NCBI GenBank assembly: GCA_015501595.1
Contig: JADNRX010000555.1
Location: forward strand, 1 to 33,417
Origin: Hymenopellis radicata
Taxonomy: Eukaryota > Basidiomycota > Agaricomycetes > Agaricales > Physalacriaceae
DNA length: 33,417 bases
Reading direction: 5' to 3'
Both the position numbers and the translations under genes were made by a program. The notes under the pieces are model-generated. The model worked only from the letters and a program-made list of their open reading frames with translations. It did no database searches and was not told where the DNA came from. Positions 18,691 to 29,010 of this stretch are shown one piece after another. Within the stretch, counting starts at the first letter, position 1, and each line of letters opens with the position of its first letter.

Positions 18691-19538
18691 CCAGCCGTTT
18701 AGCTGCATCGGGGGATATGTGGCCCATCATCTGATGGAGGTCGTCGAGGGATACGGAGATGGGAGCGTCGTTGCCGTGCATGGCAGTGGGTACGTCAGTC
18801 TCAATACGATAGAGCCTGCCAGTAACAGGAATTTTTCCTAGGATCTTGTCTGCGCAGTCGTACACTCGACATTCTGTCGTGCGAAACATCATCGAGTACC
18901 CAGCGGCAGTTATTTTGCTCACCGCGAGAAGCGTGACACCCAACTTGGGCGCATATAGGACGTCGCGCACCAAGATGCGTGTTCTCTCCCCTTGTTTATC
19001 AGGTATGTAAACATGCATATCGCCTTTGCCGATAGCCTGAAATTTGCCCTGGTCAGCTGACATGATAGTCTTGGGCTCGATGGGCGCATAGTTGAAGAGA
19101 CGGTGACGATATGGGGTCATATGTCGGGATGCGCCTGAGTCGTACAAGTCGACCTCGGTTTCGCTAGGAAGAGTGCCGAACATGGCGAGGAACACGGATC
19201 CAAAGGTATGCGTCCACACCTCATCCTGTTCTTCCACATAAACAAAATTATGCAGGTCGTCGCCCAAGTCGGACCAGTCGTCATCCTCGCTGTCGGGAAT
19301 CTCGTCACTATCAAGATCACTGTACTCGTCAGTACCGTCATAGTCAGCTTCAAATACAAAGGACTCTCCTTCGTCGTCAGAATCATCATTAGATGATTCT
19401 GACAGGTCCTTTCCAGTGTTGCCTTCGCTATTGTCTTCGTCGTCGGACTCTTCTTCGCTGTCAGTATCTTCTGACTCTGAGTCGGACGCATCAATGAGGT
19501 CGGGCATGAAATCAGACTCGTCGTCGCTGTCTGACTCT
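18691..19538 (-). pseudogene. Copia pol, protease and GAG-pre-integrase
   Basis: On the minus strand an acidic Ser/Asp/Glu tract (DASDSESEDTDSEEES and onward) precedes the aspartic protease, with active site DSGAS near 19135 and HMTPYRHRLFNY after it. The protease body (GKGDMHVYIP, LVRDVLYAPKLGVTLLAVSK) follows, then the GAG-pre-integrase domain (MMGHIS, start of the HHCC zinc site). The frame is open throughout this stretch. Upstream at 19538 it meets the 9.5 kb insertion. Joining across that insertion to 29011 keeps the frame open, so gag and pol were one reading frame. Confidence 0.9.
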
Positions 19539-19594
19539 CAACCATTGCAGTAAAGGATGCCCCAAATCTGTGCTTACAACCACAAAAGCATTTT

Positions 19595-19655
19595 GCACAT
19601 TCCGTGGATATAACCACTCAGTCCAAAAGGCTAATAAGCACCTTTCCGAGTGGTT
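19595..19655. repeat. Hairpin with 10-base arms near the left edge of the block
   Basis: ATAACCACTC and GAGTGGTTAT are perfect inverted arms separated by about 30 bases. A related GGTTGTAACCAC-type word occurs close to the right edge of the block (about 28965-28975), so it may be a subterminal motif. Confidence 0.5.
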
Positions 19656-19938
19656 ATAAGCACTGCACCTGGGTCCAGCCCAGCTGCTGTCCAAAAACAC
19701 CTATATTCGTTACTGAAGGCCCTGGTATCGTCCTAATGCGGTCGATAACCTTGATTAAACAGCGAGACGTCAAAAAAGGTAATTGAAAATTGCCCAAAAT
19801 CGGACAAGCTACACTATTTAGCAGGAGGTAGTACGGCGCGCCTGGAACACCGCACACGGCGGCGAAGCAGGACGGAATTGACGGAGTGTATGGGTGAGGT
19901 GAATCATCAGCACGACCGTTGTTGTATTTTGGACTGGC

Positions 19939-19964
19939 GCGAGGCGCACAATTGTGCGCCTCGC
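19939..19964. repeat. Perfect 26-base palindrome
   Basis: The sequence GCGAGGCGCACA is followed at once by AT and its exact inverse, making a self-complementary 26-mer centred on AATT. Nothing in the surrounding 300 bases looks coding. It could be a protein-binding site or a terminator-like structure; no function is shown. Confidence 0.6.
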
Positions 19965-20420
19965 ATACCAGGCTCAAAAAAACGACAGCACAGGTAGGTC
20001 TGAGAATATGGGCATGGCATAGCAAGAGCAAGTGAGAACGGAATATTGTCGTGCAATGCAATATGGTTGGAGGAGAGTGGATGGGGCGCGGAGCGATGAT
20101 AGCATAGGTAAACGGCGCAATCTCATCCTGTGCAACACCTGCTGAAATGGGAGACTTCGCGCGAACACATTACGCACCCAGGGATTCGGCTCTCTATTCG
20201 ACCACAGCGACGCAAGCAGTAAAATATTGCCCTCACGAAAGAATGTCGTCCTCGGTCATCAAGATCCGGCATATGGCTGCTGCCCGCTCGCGAGGAAAGC
20301 CTGCGGCGTCGCCGGTGGGGTTGACGAAACGGTCGGTCCTGTCGTCGTTGTAGGAGAGCGTCAGCTCTCGTCTTGTGTGAAGTGGTCCTGGTAATACGCG
20401 CGGCCCCACGTCATCACTGT

Positions 20421-20440
20421 GCACGGACCATGGTCCGTGC
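20421..20440. repeat. Perfect 20-base palindrome within a larger cruciform
   Basis: GCACGGACCA is followed by its exact inverse. It is flanked by CGTCATCA (about 20408-20416) and TGATGACG (about 20459-20467), which also pair, with a small GCGTTGGCAACGC hairpin in between. This gives a branched fold on either strand. Confidence 0.55.
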
Positions 20441-20503
20441 GCAGCGTTGGCAACGCCGCTGATGACGAATTTCTGAAATGGATGCTTGCAGCAGAATAGA
20501 TAT

Positions 20504-20552
20504 TCCCCCTTGGAGGATTCGAACCTCCCAAGGCACCTGACTAGCGAGGGGG
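20504..20552 (-). ncRNA. tRNA 3'-half-like fragment
   Basis: On the minus strand GGAGG TTCGAAT CCTCC forms a perfect T arm, GGTTCGAATCC is an exact B box, and AAGGGGG can pair with CCCCCTC at 6 of 7 positions as an acceptor stem. D and anticodon arms are missing: only about 17 bases lie between acceptor and T arm. This looks like a tRNA-derived scrap rather than a working gene. It lies directly beside the left terminal repeat of the Harbinger element. Confidence 0.5.
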
Positions 20553-20743
20553 ATATGGGATGAATGTGGGAGAGGCCGGAATAGAGAATTTTCGTAGCGG
20601 GTTTCAAATATTTGCTTGGTGACCGACGGATTTAACGGCTTTGTTTCTATGGTGTGACCTGCGAGTGACCGGGCCTCAACGACGCCATCAATTGGCGCTC
20701 GCTGCTTGTTTTCTTTCACCGACGTTGTGTACACTGTTATTTT

Positions 20744-22318
20744 ATGTCTGACTACACACCGTATAATCAGTTCTCTGTCTCACAGCCTCCATCTGCTGGG
20801 AGTGATGGCTCGCCGCCGCAGCTTCCGGCCCGCCGCCATAATCTTTCCTTCATCCTCTCAACCCCGGCAGCTGCCACCTTCCAACATGCAGACAGCCCGG
20901 ACCATCCAGCCCCTGGTAGTGCAGAATGGACTGAGTATATGTCTCGTCCCATTCCGGCACCAACACCCACCCATATTCGTCCAGAACCTCCCACACCCAC
21001 GCCCAGTGCAGGATCGCGCGGCCGTGCGCCTGTCCAACCCGCTGCTCCATCAGATCCAGGTGCCGAAAACCCACCAGTACCCGCCGAGAAAGGCACCAAG
21101 GCCAAATCCAAGGGAGGACGCGGGCCTAAGGTCAACAAGAGTGCATCCGGACGACGGATCGAGTTCACAGCTCCCCAGCTCTTGAGCATGGCACGCGCCG
21201 CTCAGGATATCGATTTGTTTACCGTCGCACGGGGTGAGAAGGGTGCACGGGAGCAGGAATTTGCAGATCGCTGTCACAAGGTGGGGATGGAGGGATCAAC
21301 GGCACTTTTGTTGGCGCGTCTTGAGGAGATGTTGAAGTGGCAGGCGGTATGTTTTCATCATTTCTCCATATATCTTTCTCACTAACCGAATGGATCTTAT
21401 AGGATCCTGACTCCCAGCCTGGACTTGACAAGATCATCGAGGCTTCGGGTCTTGGACCTTCGTTCGGTGCTCCACTCGACGCGTTATGTCAGTCGAAGCA
21501 GGTCAATGCGACACGTACTGAGGAGCAGAAGGCCAAAAAGGCAAAGGTTAGCATCTCTTCTTCTCATTGATCGGGTCCATATTAATTCTCTATTGCTAGA
21601 AAAATGCAGAGGACAAGGAGGGTGGCCGTATCATCCAACAAATGGCCGCGGCCCGCTCTCAAAAGCATCTTGCTTCACTTTCGGGTCGTAACTCTGGCGC
21701 TTCTCAGGCCGACGAGAATGCTGCACCACCCGGCACTCGCACACAGTCCGCCATAGAGACCGATGGGACTGCTAAGCCCGACCATCCCGACGTAGATCCA
21801 GCTCCCTCTTCGAAGACCATTCCACCTGCTATCCCTACTCCTGCTTCCACTGCTGCCTCTTCTGAGTCCTCTGAGGATCCAGAAGTCATCGACGTTGATG
21901 CGCCTTCTATTTCAGCTCTCGGTGATGCAACAAACAAGGCGCGAGTAATTCCGCGAAACGCTCCTCTGAGGATGCCTCCCTTGCAGACGATGAAGCAACA
22001 CCCTCGAAGAAGCCGAAGGTGCTCAAGAAGAAGACCAAGGCTACTCAGCGCCAGCGTGATTCGGGTGGGAGTTCCGCAGTGGCGGCATTTGACTTCGGGT
22101 CTTATATGCAGCAGCAGAAGGAGGATAACGCGCAGCTTCAGGCGCAACAGCTTCAGGCACATGCTGAGCAGCGTGAACGGTGGAAAAATCAGGAGGCGAC
22201 GAATACCCAAGTCTTGTCTGCACTTCAAGATGGTAACAGAATTCTTCAGGAAGGGATTGCGACGCAGGCGGAGGGTGTTAAGAGTTTGGTTGGGGTTATC
22301 GCTGCACTTTTAAAGTAG
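20744..22318 (+). pseudogene. Harbinger accessory protein (possible Myb/SANT-like DNA-binding), frameshifted
   Basis: Exons are 20744-21346, 21403-21546 and 21600-22318. The introns (56 and 53 bases, GTATGT...TATAG and GTTAGC...GCTAG) both fall between codons and keep the frame. The protein has a Pro/Ala/Ser-rich N-terminus and a basic KAKSKGGRGPK stretch. A helix-rich domain follows (FTAPQLLSMARAAQDIDLF to LARLEEMLKWQ), which resembles the Myb/trihelix-type domain of Harbinger partner proteins. Next come a disordered middle, a KKPKVLKKKTK nuclear-signal-like tract and a Gln-rich coiled coil near the end. A 2 base excess near 21938-21943 (GGCGCGA) breaks the frame. The domain name is tentative. 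Such partners help bring the transposase to the DNA ends and the nucleus. Confidence 0.7.
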
Positions 22319-22380
22319 GATCTTTTATTCCTTATTCGTTCATCGTTCGTTTACTACCGTACTTCAACAATTTAATGTTA

Positions 22381-23682
22381 TTAATCCTTAGCATGTAAAT
22401 AATCTCGTAGACTAGGTGGCTGACAGTTAAAGTACTGCGCTACTTGGTTCGGACGAAGACAATTAAGACAGTTCGTGAGTAAGACTCCGACACGATAATA
22501 TCGACCAACTGGTGACGCATATAAGCGATGTTTCCATCCAGCATTGAGGTATGGCCATGTATTCGCAACAATGCCAAAGCCGTGCTCCACCTCGATGCGG
22601 ACTGAAGCCATCTGCGCATTGAAGTGTTCTTCAACGGCTGTCCGCTCCCCTTCACCTGCAAATGGGCTGAGCATGTGGCGACTGAGACCATAAGCTGGAT
22701 CCCCAAAAATCTGAAACGACTGCTCTTCCAGAGGCGCATCTTCGTCGACTTCCTCCGGAAAGGCAAACTCCGCTAAACGCTCCAAGATCCCACTGTCGGA
22801 AAGCAGCGCGTTATCGTTGCGCCTGCCCTCAATACCACCATACAAATGCCCGAATAAACCATTAGGAAGCATTCAACGCCTGGAACTTGAGCGCATGAAA
22901 CTTCTTGTGCCCGTTATACGCAACTCGTTGATACCAGGTCGGACGAGCGATTCTTCGAATAGTGCAATCAATAAATGCGAATACATTCGTTGTCGGTGCA
23001 CCACGTAATCGAATCGCATCGGCATACTCCAGGAGGCGTGAAGGATGAAGAAGATGTTCGTTATCGTAGGCAAGAAGATGCTCCCAGTCGTCATCCAGAA
23101 ACTCCACTATATCGTTGATAATCTCGGATAGAGCAGAGATGGAGCGATTGTATTGGATGGTGAGGTCGTATAGGTTCCCGGAAGAGCGAAAACGGGCACA
23201 AAGAAGGCAGAACGCCTCAAGGCTGTCGCATACATAGTTGTTGCGCGTTCGGAAGTCTGGGATACCAAGAGAATCAACCATCTCATGGATCTCTTGATAA
23301 ACCATTCTAAATTAAATGAGTTAAGTCCACACCAACACGATGGAGAAACGTACCCGAAACGATAACGTAGATCTTCATCTGTTCGCGACTGCAGCCACTC
23401 ATCCGTTATGCGCTGACCATCTTGCGTTGGACGGGGTATGACTTTGGGATTATCAGCCACGGCAGCCTGACGATCAGCCTCCACAGCCACAAGCAGTGGA
23501 TCGGCACGGATCTGCTCTAGCAGCACACTATCGCCTGCATCCGAGTCAGGATCCAGGACGGTGGTTATGAGGGCTGGGGCTACAGAAAGGGCTGGTGGGC
23601 GGAGAATAGGTGCAGTAATGATAGGTACAGCTGCAGCAAGAACAGCAGCCAACTTCTTCTTGTCAATTGGAGCAGCGGGCAT
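22381..23682 (-). pseudogene. PIF/Harbinger DDE transposase (DDE_Tnp_4 type), frameshifted
   Basis: Exon 1 runs 23682-23354 and exon 2 from 23306, with a 47 base intron (GTACGT...TTTAG) that preserves the frame. The N-terminal half has an Ala-rich start and a helical part (EMVDSLGIP, then ICDS-like NYVCDSLEAF). Catalytic motifs are FAFIDCT (first Asp), IFGDPAY (second Asp) and VEHGFG (Glu), with PNGLFGHLYGG and GRRNDNALLSDSGIL between the first two, typical of PIF/Harbinger. An extra base near 22870-22874 breaks the frame between the first and second Asp. The stop at 22381-22383 faces the accessory gene stop 62 bases away. Confidence 0.88.
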
Positions 23683-23842
23683 GGTGTGATGAGTGTTCCG
23701 AACACAAGCGCGCGCAACCAAAGATCGTGCACGGCTCCTGCCTATTTCGGAAAGTCACACCTTCCTAATCCATTTTCTGTTTCAGACGAATCAAATATTT
23801 GGTTCCGAAGTAAATCCGGTCGCTACGAAAATTCTCTAATCC

Positions 23843-25228
23843 GATATTGTTGCTTGGACCAAGGTGACTCGCATTGTGGGTGCTCGTCGTCGCGTGGGTT
23901 GTCGGAGGCGTCGGTCAGCGTTGCTGGTGTGTAGCAGCGCAGTGTTTCATAGCCTGTACACCAGTGAGTTCTCGCTGCCTGCGGGAGTGGATCATTTTTA
24001 AGCCGGAAAAAAGACAAAAGAGCGCACCGAGCTCAGCGCCATCGCCAGCAGACGATGTATGCCGCGAGATGCAAGCGGCTGTGTCTCTCACACGACGTGA
24101 AACTACCCAAGCGTGCCTCTAAGCCAGTCACCCGTGTCGCAGTACCGTGATCGTCGTTCGACCATCAATTATCGTGCGAGATGGCGCCGCTCAATAGAGC
24201 GATGTAGGTCGACCATCCTGCAATAATAGCGCCGGTATCGAAAGCCATGAGAGCGTGGAATGGCACGGGCGGGGTTGATAGTGGTGGTAAAACGACAAGA
24301 TGATGTTCCCAATTAGGACAGCCTCGGTGTCGTTGATGTCAACGGCAGCGGTGATACTGGGCAAACATGCAGAGCATTGCGAGGGACCTTATGCGAAGGC
24401 AGCGGACCATCGTGGGGCGGGCAGAAGAGGTAGGAAATCAGCGATGAGGCAATGGAGGAGCGACGACGCACCGTGTTGTCGTCGCCGGCAGACGGGACGA
24501 TGGTCTCTGATGCCCATAGATTGCTTCTACACCATTTTCCACCTCTGTTGCTCTTTTAAGGCCGGTGAATGTCGCGGCACACGATTCCGCATTGGATTTG
24601 ACATCGACATCCGAGTCAAGTCGTTCATAGTATCAAAAGACGGTAAAAATGTCGTCCAAATCGGCGCGGGAGCGGGAGCGGCGAGAGAGATAATGACGGC
24701 GGGATGGTCGAGCCGGGATGATGGGAGCGAGGGAGACGATAATGAGAATCGCGGCGGTGGTAAGAGGAGAGAGCACCTGAGCCAAGACACTTGCAACAGT
24801 CTCGCACTTACAGAAGCTGGAACACTTCATTTTTGCTCGTACGTTACTGCGACGTATCATACCCAACGATCCCAAGACAAACGCCGGCCCAGGGTGCAAG
24901 AGTTGAAGAAAGTTGACGAGGTACACCGCCAAGTTGGGATGACCTTTTGTAGACGTTTCGGGAAAGATGTTTGCGCCATCACTCCGGCAACGTTGTCAGA
25001 TGTCCGATAAATGTTGTCAGATCTCAACTAATCGATTCAATTAACATCAATTGAGTGTGAGGTTGTCGCAACGTTTCTCACAACATCTAGCTGACACTCC
25101 TTGCAATCACATCAGGAGCTTCTCTAATAGATCCTTCACTTTTGTCATATTGGGTGGTTCAGATGGATAAAAAATATGGCATCGTCATTGTGCTAAATAG
25201 AGGGTACATGTACTACAAATTATAATAC
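23843..25228. other. Stretch of the 9.5 kb block without a recognisable gene
   Basis: The longest frame, 24300-25010 on the plus strand (236 codons), is Arg/Gly-rich and overlapped by open frames on the other strand. It has no domain I recognise, so I leave its status open. Repeated GTTGTCAGAT and CAACGTT words occur at about 24990-25090. Nothing else structured was seen. Confidence 0.35.
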
Positions 25229-25790
25229 TGCAATGCGGGACACACAGGTCGTCGCCGCCGTCGTTGCTGTCGAAAATCAGTATCGTGATCGTGAACGTCG
25301 CAATCCTTTCCTCATCAGTGTCACTGTTCCCCGTCAATGCCGCGATGCTCGTCAATGTCGCGGTGCAGCCGGTGCTCGTCGCGGTCCTCATCACGGTCGC
25401 AGCCCTCGTCAATGTCGCGGTGGTCGTCACGGTCGCGGTGGTCGCGGTTTATCGTGATGCCGCCATCCTCCTCCATGTCGCTATCCTCGTCCTCGTCCTC
25501 ACCCTCGTTGGTTGCCGTCCTCGCCCATGTTCTAACATCGTCCATGTTCTCCTCCTCCTCAACGTTGTCGTTATCATTGTGGTCCTCGCCAATAAGTCCC
25601 ATTTGCTTGTGGTCCCAGGTCCGGTGTGCAGTCACAGTCCTCGTCCAGTGTTCACAATCGCGGTTCTCGTCTACAATCGCGGTCCTCGTCCACAATAGCG
25701 GTCCTCGTCCACAATAGCGGTCCTCGTCCACAATCGCGGTCCTCGTCCCACAGTCCCGGTCCTCGTCGACAGTCGCAGTCCTCGTCTTGG
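25229..25790. repeat. Minisatellite, degenerate array ending in clear 19-base units
   Basis: From about 25640 to 25790 the unit GGTCCTCGTCCACAATAGC repeats at 19 base spacing, with three near-perfect and several degraded copies. Upstream (25229-25560) the same GTCxxTGTCGCGGT-type words recur with irregular spacing, so the array is older and eroded there. Apparent ORFs (for example 25321-25731 on the minus strand, rich in DEDRY) are read through the repeat and are not genes. Confidence 0.8.
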
Positions 25791-27640
25791 TTGGGTTCTC
25801 ATCGAGTCGTTACGCTCGTCCTGTGCTTGTTGTTCCGCGTGCAGTCGTCGTCCCTCGTGAACAAGAGCCGTTGTCAAGGCCTACGAGTCGTCCTGACATG
25901 TGGCTCTTCTAATGCATTGCGGGCGACCAATCGACAGGACTTGCGGGTGGGCCAGTGGAAGTTGGACAGCTGATGCAGGTGGAAGGGAAGCAAGAAAGGA
26001 TATTTGCCCAATTAGGCCTTTTGGTTCGGTTTGATTGATGCAGAGTTTGAAATGGCCTTAGCAATTTCTCATATATACCTCGGCTCACGGAATTCATGCT
26101 CGTGATACCATCGCTGGGCAATGTGGCCAAACTAAACGTGGATGAGGTAGCATTAGGGAGAATCAGTTTGGAATAAATACAATATTACAATGCAAAATAA
26201 CCCAAATAGGCACAACCATTTATGAGGTTACCTCCCGCATATTTCCCAATCGTTCACCAGACATTTTGAAAACGTTGACTTGGAACATTGGGCGGCAACA
26301 TTGCCGCAACATCCGGCCCACTGCTTCCGTGCGATCAACTTTGATCTCAATCAACTTCAGCGATCAATCTCACGGCAACGTCAGGACGGTTTGGTGGTGT
26401 AGTGAGTACAGGCCTTCGCACCAAAATCGACGGCGTATTTGTTCTTGTTTGGCCCACTGATTTCATGGCATGGGGCTCGCAAACTCTGTAGACACTCTTC
26501 GTCGCGTCGTAGAGGTACCATTCCTAGGTAAAATACAATGCTCTCAACAATCTCCATTGAGCCCTGGGAGCGAATTTTTTAATCACTGTTATTTTAAATT
26601 TTACCAAATTTTCAGAGAGGGATATCAGAAATCTGCTTCCAGGGCTCCATAGACATTCAAAAAACATAATGTTTCCACTTTATCCGAAGTGATTTGGCGT
26701 GGTCTACAGCGAGGGAGAGAGATTCTACGAATTGATGCTCTTGATTCAGATCGCACGATGACGTACTCGCGTTTCTTGCGTTTAGGCGTGTCGCGCTTGG
26801 TAGCACATTAAGTGGGCAGTATTTTTGGCATACATTTCATTACTACCGCAGTTTACATGGTGTTGAACTGTTTCGACGCGTACCTAGTCAATATTGAAGG
26901 AAGGAGGGAGCAAGACGTAGATTTGCCAGTGATCGAACAAGATACAGGGGAGGTAAACACGAACAAACAAGCCGCCGGTTTTGGTGCGAAGGCCTGTACT
27001 CAGAGGTAGGAGGTAAGATGCTAGTACGAGCCAGTGTAACTACCTTAGCCTGTCAGTTCATTAGACTTCAATTGGACTTTAACTCACCGGGTATAGGTAC
27101 CAGTCCGTGCTTGTTAGCAGCTATAGAGCATATTATAATAGTATTTTACAAGACATTTCCAAGGCCTCGGAAGCCCGACGTCCCGAAAGCTGCCCTCCCG
27201 ACGCCCGATCGGATATTCGGTCTTCATTAGACTTTATTGGACTTTAATTGGACCGTTTTTATACCGTCTCGTAGACGAAAGCCATGAACTTAGGGTAAGC
27301 TGGACCTCAGAGAACAGGTCTCAAACTCAAATTTCCGAATATTTCCTGACCACTTCTTGCCCGCCGTCCCGCACGCTGAACGTGCCAAATTTGCGGTTTT
27401 CATTGGACCGAAACATTCCCTGCAAAGGCGGGTCAGGAAGAGCACTAAAAAATCTGTAAGTTGGGAATCTTACAGACAAGCATTAATTCTCATTTAAGAG
27501 AAATTCTCTGAGCCACTGATGTGCCACCTGCCCTCACACGGCGCATCTCAAAATATTTTGAGCACTCCAAAGTGAATTTCAAATCCAAGATCCCGGTTGA
27601 TTACCGGTGTCACCCTGATTTGCGCGTTATCGCAGGTTCT
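25791..27640. other. Unassigned stretch of the 9.5 kb block
   Basis: All frames are under about 115 codons and none shows a domain. ATTAGACTTCAATTGGACTT at 27061-27080 and ATTAGACTTTATTGGACTTT at 27227-27246 are near-identical words 166 bases apart. No other feature was seen. Confidence 0.35.
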
Positions 27641-27660
27641 CAGATATCGCTATTGCAGAG

Positions 27661-28300
27661 CGTGGAAATTGCACTCGGAGAATGCCGCAAAGATGCGCAT
27701 CCAGATGGCTGCATGGCATCCAACTGTTTTTGGGATGCTTTAAGCTTGAAATGAGTAGGATAAACATATTTGAGATTTCACAGCTGCCAGAGCATACGGG
27801 GTAGCCAAAAATGTGCTCGCAGCCAGCTGTACCCGCCCGCTGCAGCCTGCGGTGAGCGTGGGAATAATACTCGGAAAATGCCGAGAGTGTCATTCAAGCC
27901 AGCGACACGCCATCCAGCGTTTCCTGCGAGGATTTAGAGCAGAAAATGAGTTACAGTGATAGAATATATGTATACAAAGCAAGAGTATACATTTGAATCT
28001 CTATATACTAGAGGGCTATACTGCCAGCGCAACGCGCACCCAATGCCGCCCAGTTTAAGCGTGGGAATGGTCCCGGAAAACGCCGAAAAAGCGCATCCAG
28101 GCCAGCGGCGCGCCATCCAGCAATTCCTGGGTGGTTGACAAGGAGAAGATCAGCTACAACGATAGAATAGACATGGGGAATGCAAGTCTATGAGTTGAAT
28201 AACAAGCACACCCATCTGTGCAGCCAGCGTAGGCACCCGCGCCCGCCAGTAGGCTGCCTGTAGCGTGGGAACGTATTCGGAAATTGCCGATCTTTTCCGC
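27661..28300 (+). repeat. Diverged tandem repeat of about 200 bases (about 3.2 units)
   Basis: Each unit starts with a CGTGG(A/G)AAT word followed by CTCGGAAAATGCCGA-like sequence. Starts are at 27661, 27857, 28060 and 28264, spacings 196, 203 and 204. Units also share GCGCATCCAGGCCAGCGGC-like, GCCATCCAGC and GATAGAATA words and a GCAGCCAGC...GCCCGC stretch before the next unit. Identity is moderate by eye. The array could be a decayed satellite or an amplified transposon part. Confidence 0.75.
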
Positions 28301-28465
28301 GGTTTTGAGTCGCGATCTGGAGACAGGTATTATCGTTGAGTAGTATTAATTTATTAAAGGTGGAGAGCCCCTAGGGTTCCAGTGAGGCTAAGCTAGGGTT
28401 AGGATTGTAGTGATTGTATCCACACATTATGGAAAGACCATGAGTGGTTGTAACTAGTCCTTTAG

Positions 28466-28895
28466 TGATCGCGCCCCCCTTGGGTGGGAACCCGGTGATT
28501 ATGTAAACCTCCCAATTCGGTCAACGCGTCTGAACGTATCTCGTACGCGATATGTTATATCTACAGGTGTCACATATGTTCTTTCCTCATAAACTGCCTT
28601 GAATATTCTCCAAACCCACTGGTATCCTCAACCGAGCCGAAACACCACTCAAATAAATGATTCGGCACATCATAGCACAGCCACACCACGAGACAGCATG
28701 CCTGAGCTGTGTGGTAGATTTACTAGCTGTAGACAACAAAAGTGCTACCTACATGATGTCTAGGCCTTATCTACACTCTTCTGAAGCAGTTTGACACGTC
28801 TATGAGGGCAAGGCATGGGCGGACACGTTCAGACACGTTAACTGAATTGGGAAGTTTACATAATCGCGGGGTTCCCACCCAAGGGGGCGCGATCA
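28466..28895. repeat. Inverted repeat, arms of about 72 bases
   Basis: 28466-28537 and 28825-28895 are inverted copies, both containing CCCTTGGGTGGGAACCC and ATTATGTAAAC, with a one-base C-run difference and a few substitutions. Outer flanks (GGTTGTAACTAGTCC at about 28446 and GGTTACAACCTAGTCTC inverted at about 28975) extend the symmetry with a 50 base extra piece on the right. It could be an inverted-repeat MITE or two facing LTR pieces. Confidence 0.7.
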
Positions 28896-29010
28896 CTGAC
28901 AGACTACATACAATACTTACTCGTTCGTCATTGTATCGTCCGTCTGTTTATAAGAGACTAGGTTGTAACCACCTGATTACCCCTCAAATTACAGCATGGC
29001 CTGTGACTCT

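Larger units (their letters stand above)
20578..23842. mobile_element. PIF/Harbinger DNA transposon with two convergent genes
   Basis: Terminal inverted repeats are GGAATAGAGAATTTTCGTAG at 20578 and, inverted, GGATTAGAGAATTTTCGTAG ending at 23842, matching at 21 of 22 positions; the 18 bases TAGAGAATTTTCGTAGCG are perfect. Between them lie a plus-strand accessory gene and a minus-strand DDE transposase, the two-gene makeup of Harbinger elements. The expected 3 base target duplication cannot be fixed unambiguously because the outermost bases are also palindromic (TA). Both genes carry a frameshift, so the copy is inactive. Length is about 3.3 kb. Confidence 0.85.
19539..29003. mobile_element. 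9.5 kb block inserted in copia, probable large hAT-like element
   Basis: The copia frame stops at 29004 and resumes at 19538, and TGACTCT occurs at both edges (19532-19538 and 29004-29010). With one copy removed the acidic gag-pol frame reads through. An eighth base would be C on one side and G on the other. The ends are CAACCATTGCAGTAA and, inverted, CAGGCCATGCTGTAA, related but only about 10 of 15 identical. CA(A/G) ends and a 7-8 base duplication point to hAT; LTR elements would give 4-6. Inside are palindromes, a tRNA fragment, a Harbinger transposon, minisatellites, 200 base tandem repeats and an inverted repeat. No hAT transposase was recognised, so the class is inference. Confidence 0.6.

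Noticed and set aside
18539..19507. Single 322-codon ORF
   Set aside because: Only the part above 18691 is copia protease; the C-terminal end is read out of element F and is not native.
24300..25010. 236-codon plus-strand open frame
   Set aside because: No domain, Arg/Gly-rich, long overlapping frames on the other strand and no supporting promoter or splice pattern. Not called as a gene.
25185..25973. Several long ORFs (DEDRY-rich, Ser/Arg-rich)
   Set aside because: All are read through the 19-base minisatellite and its degenerate extension.
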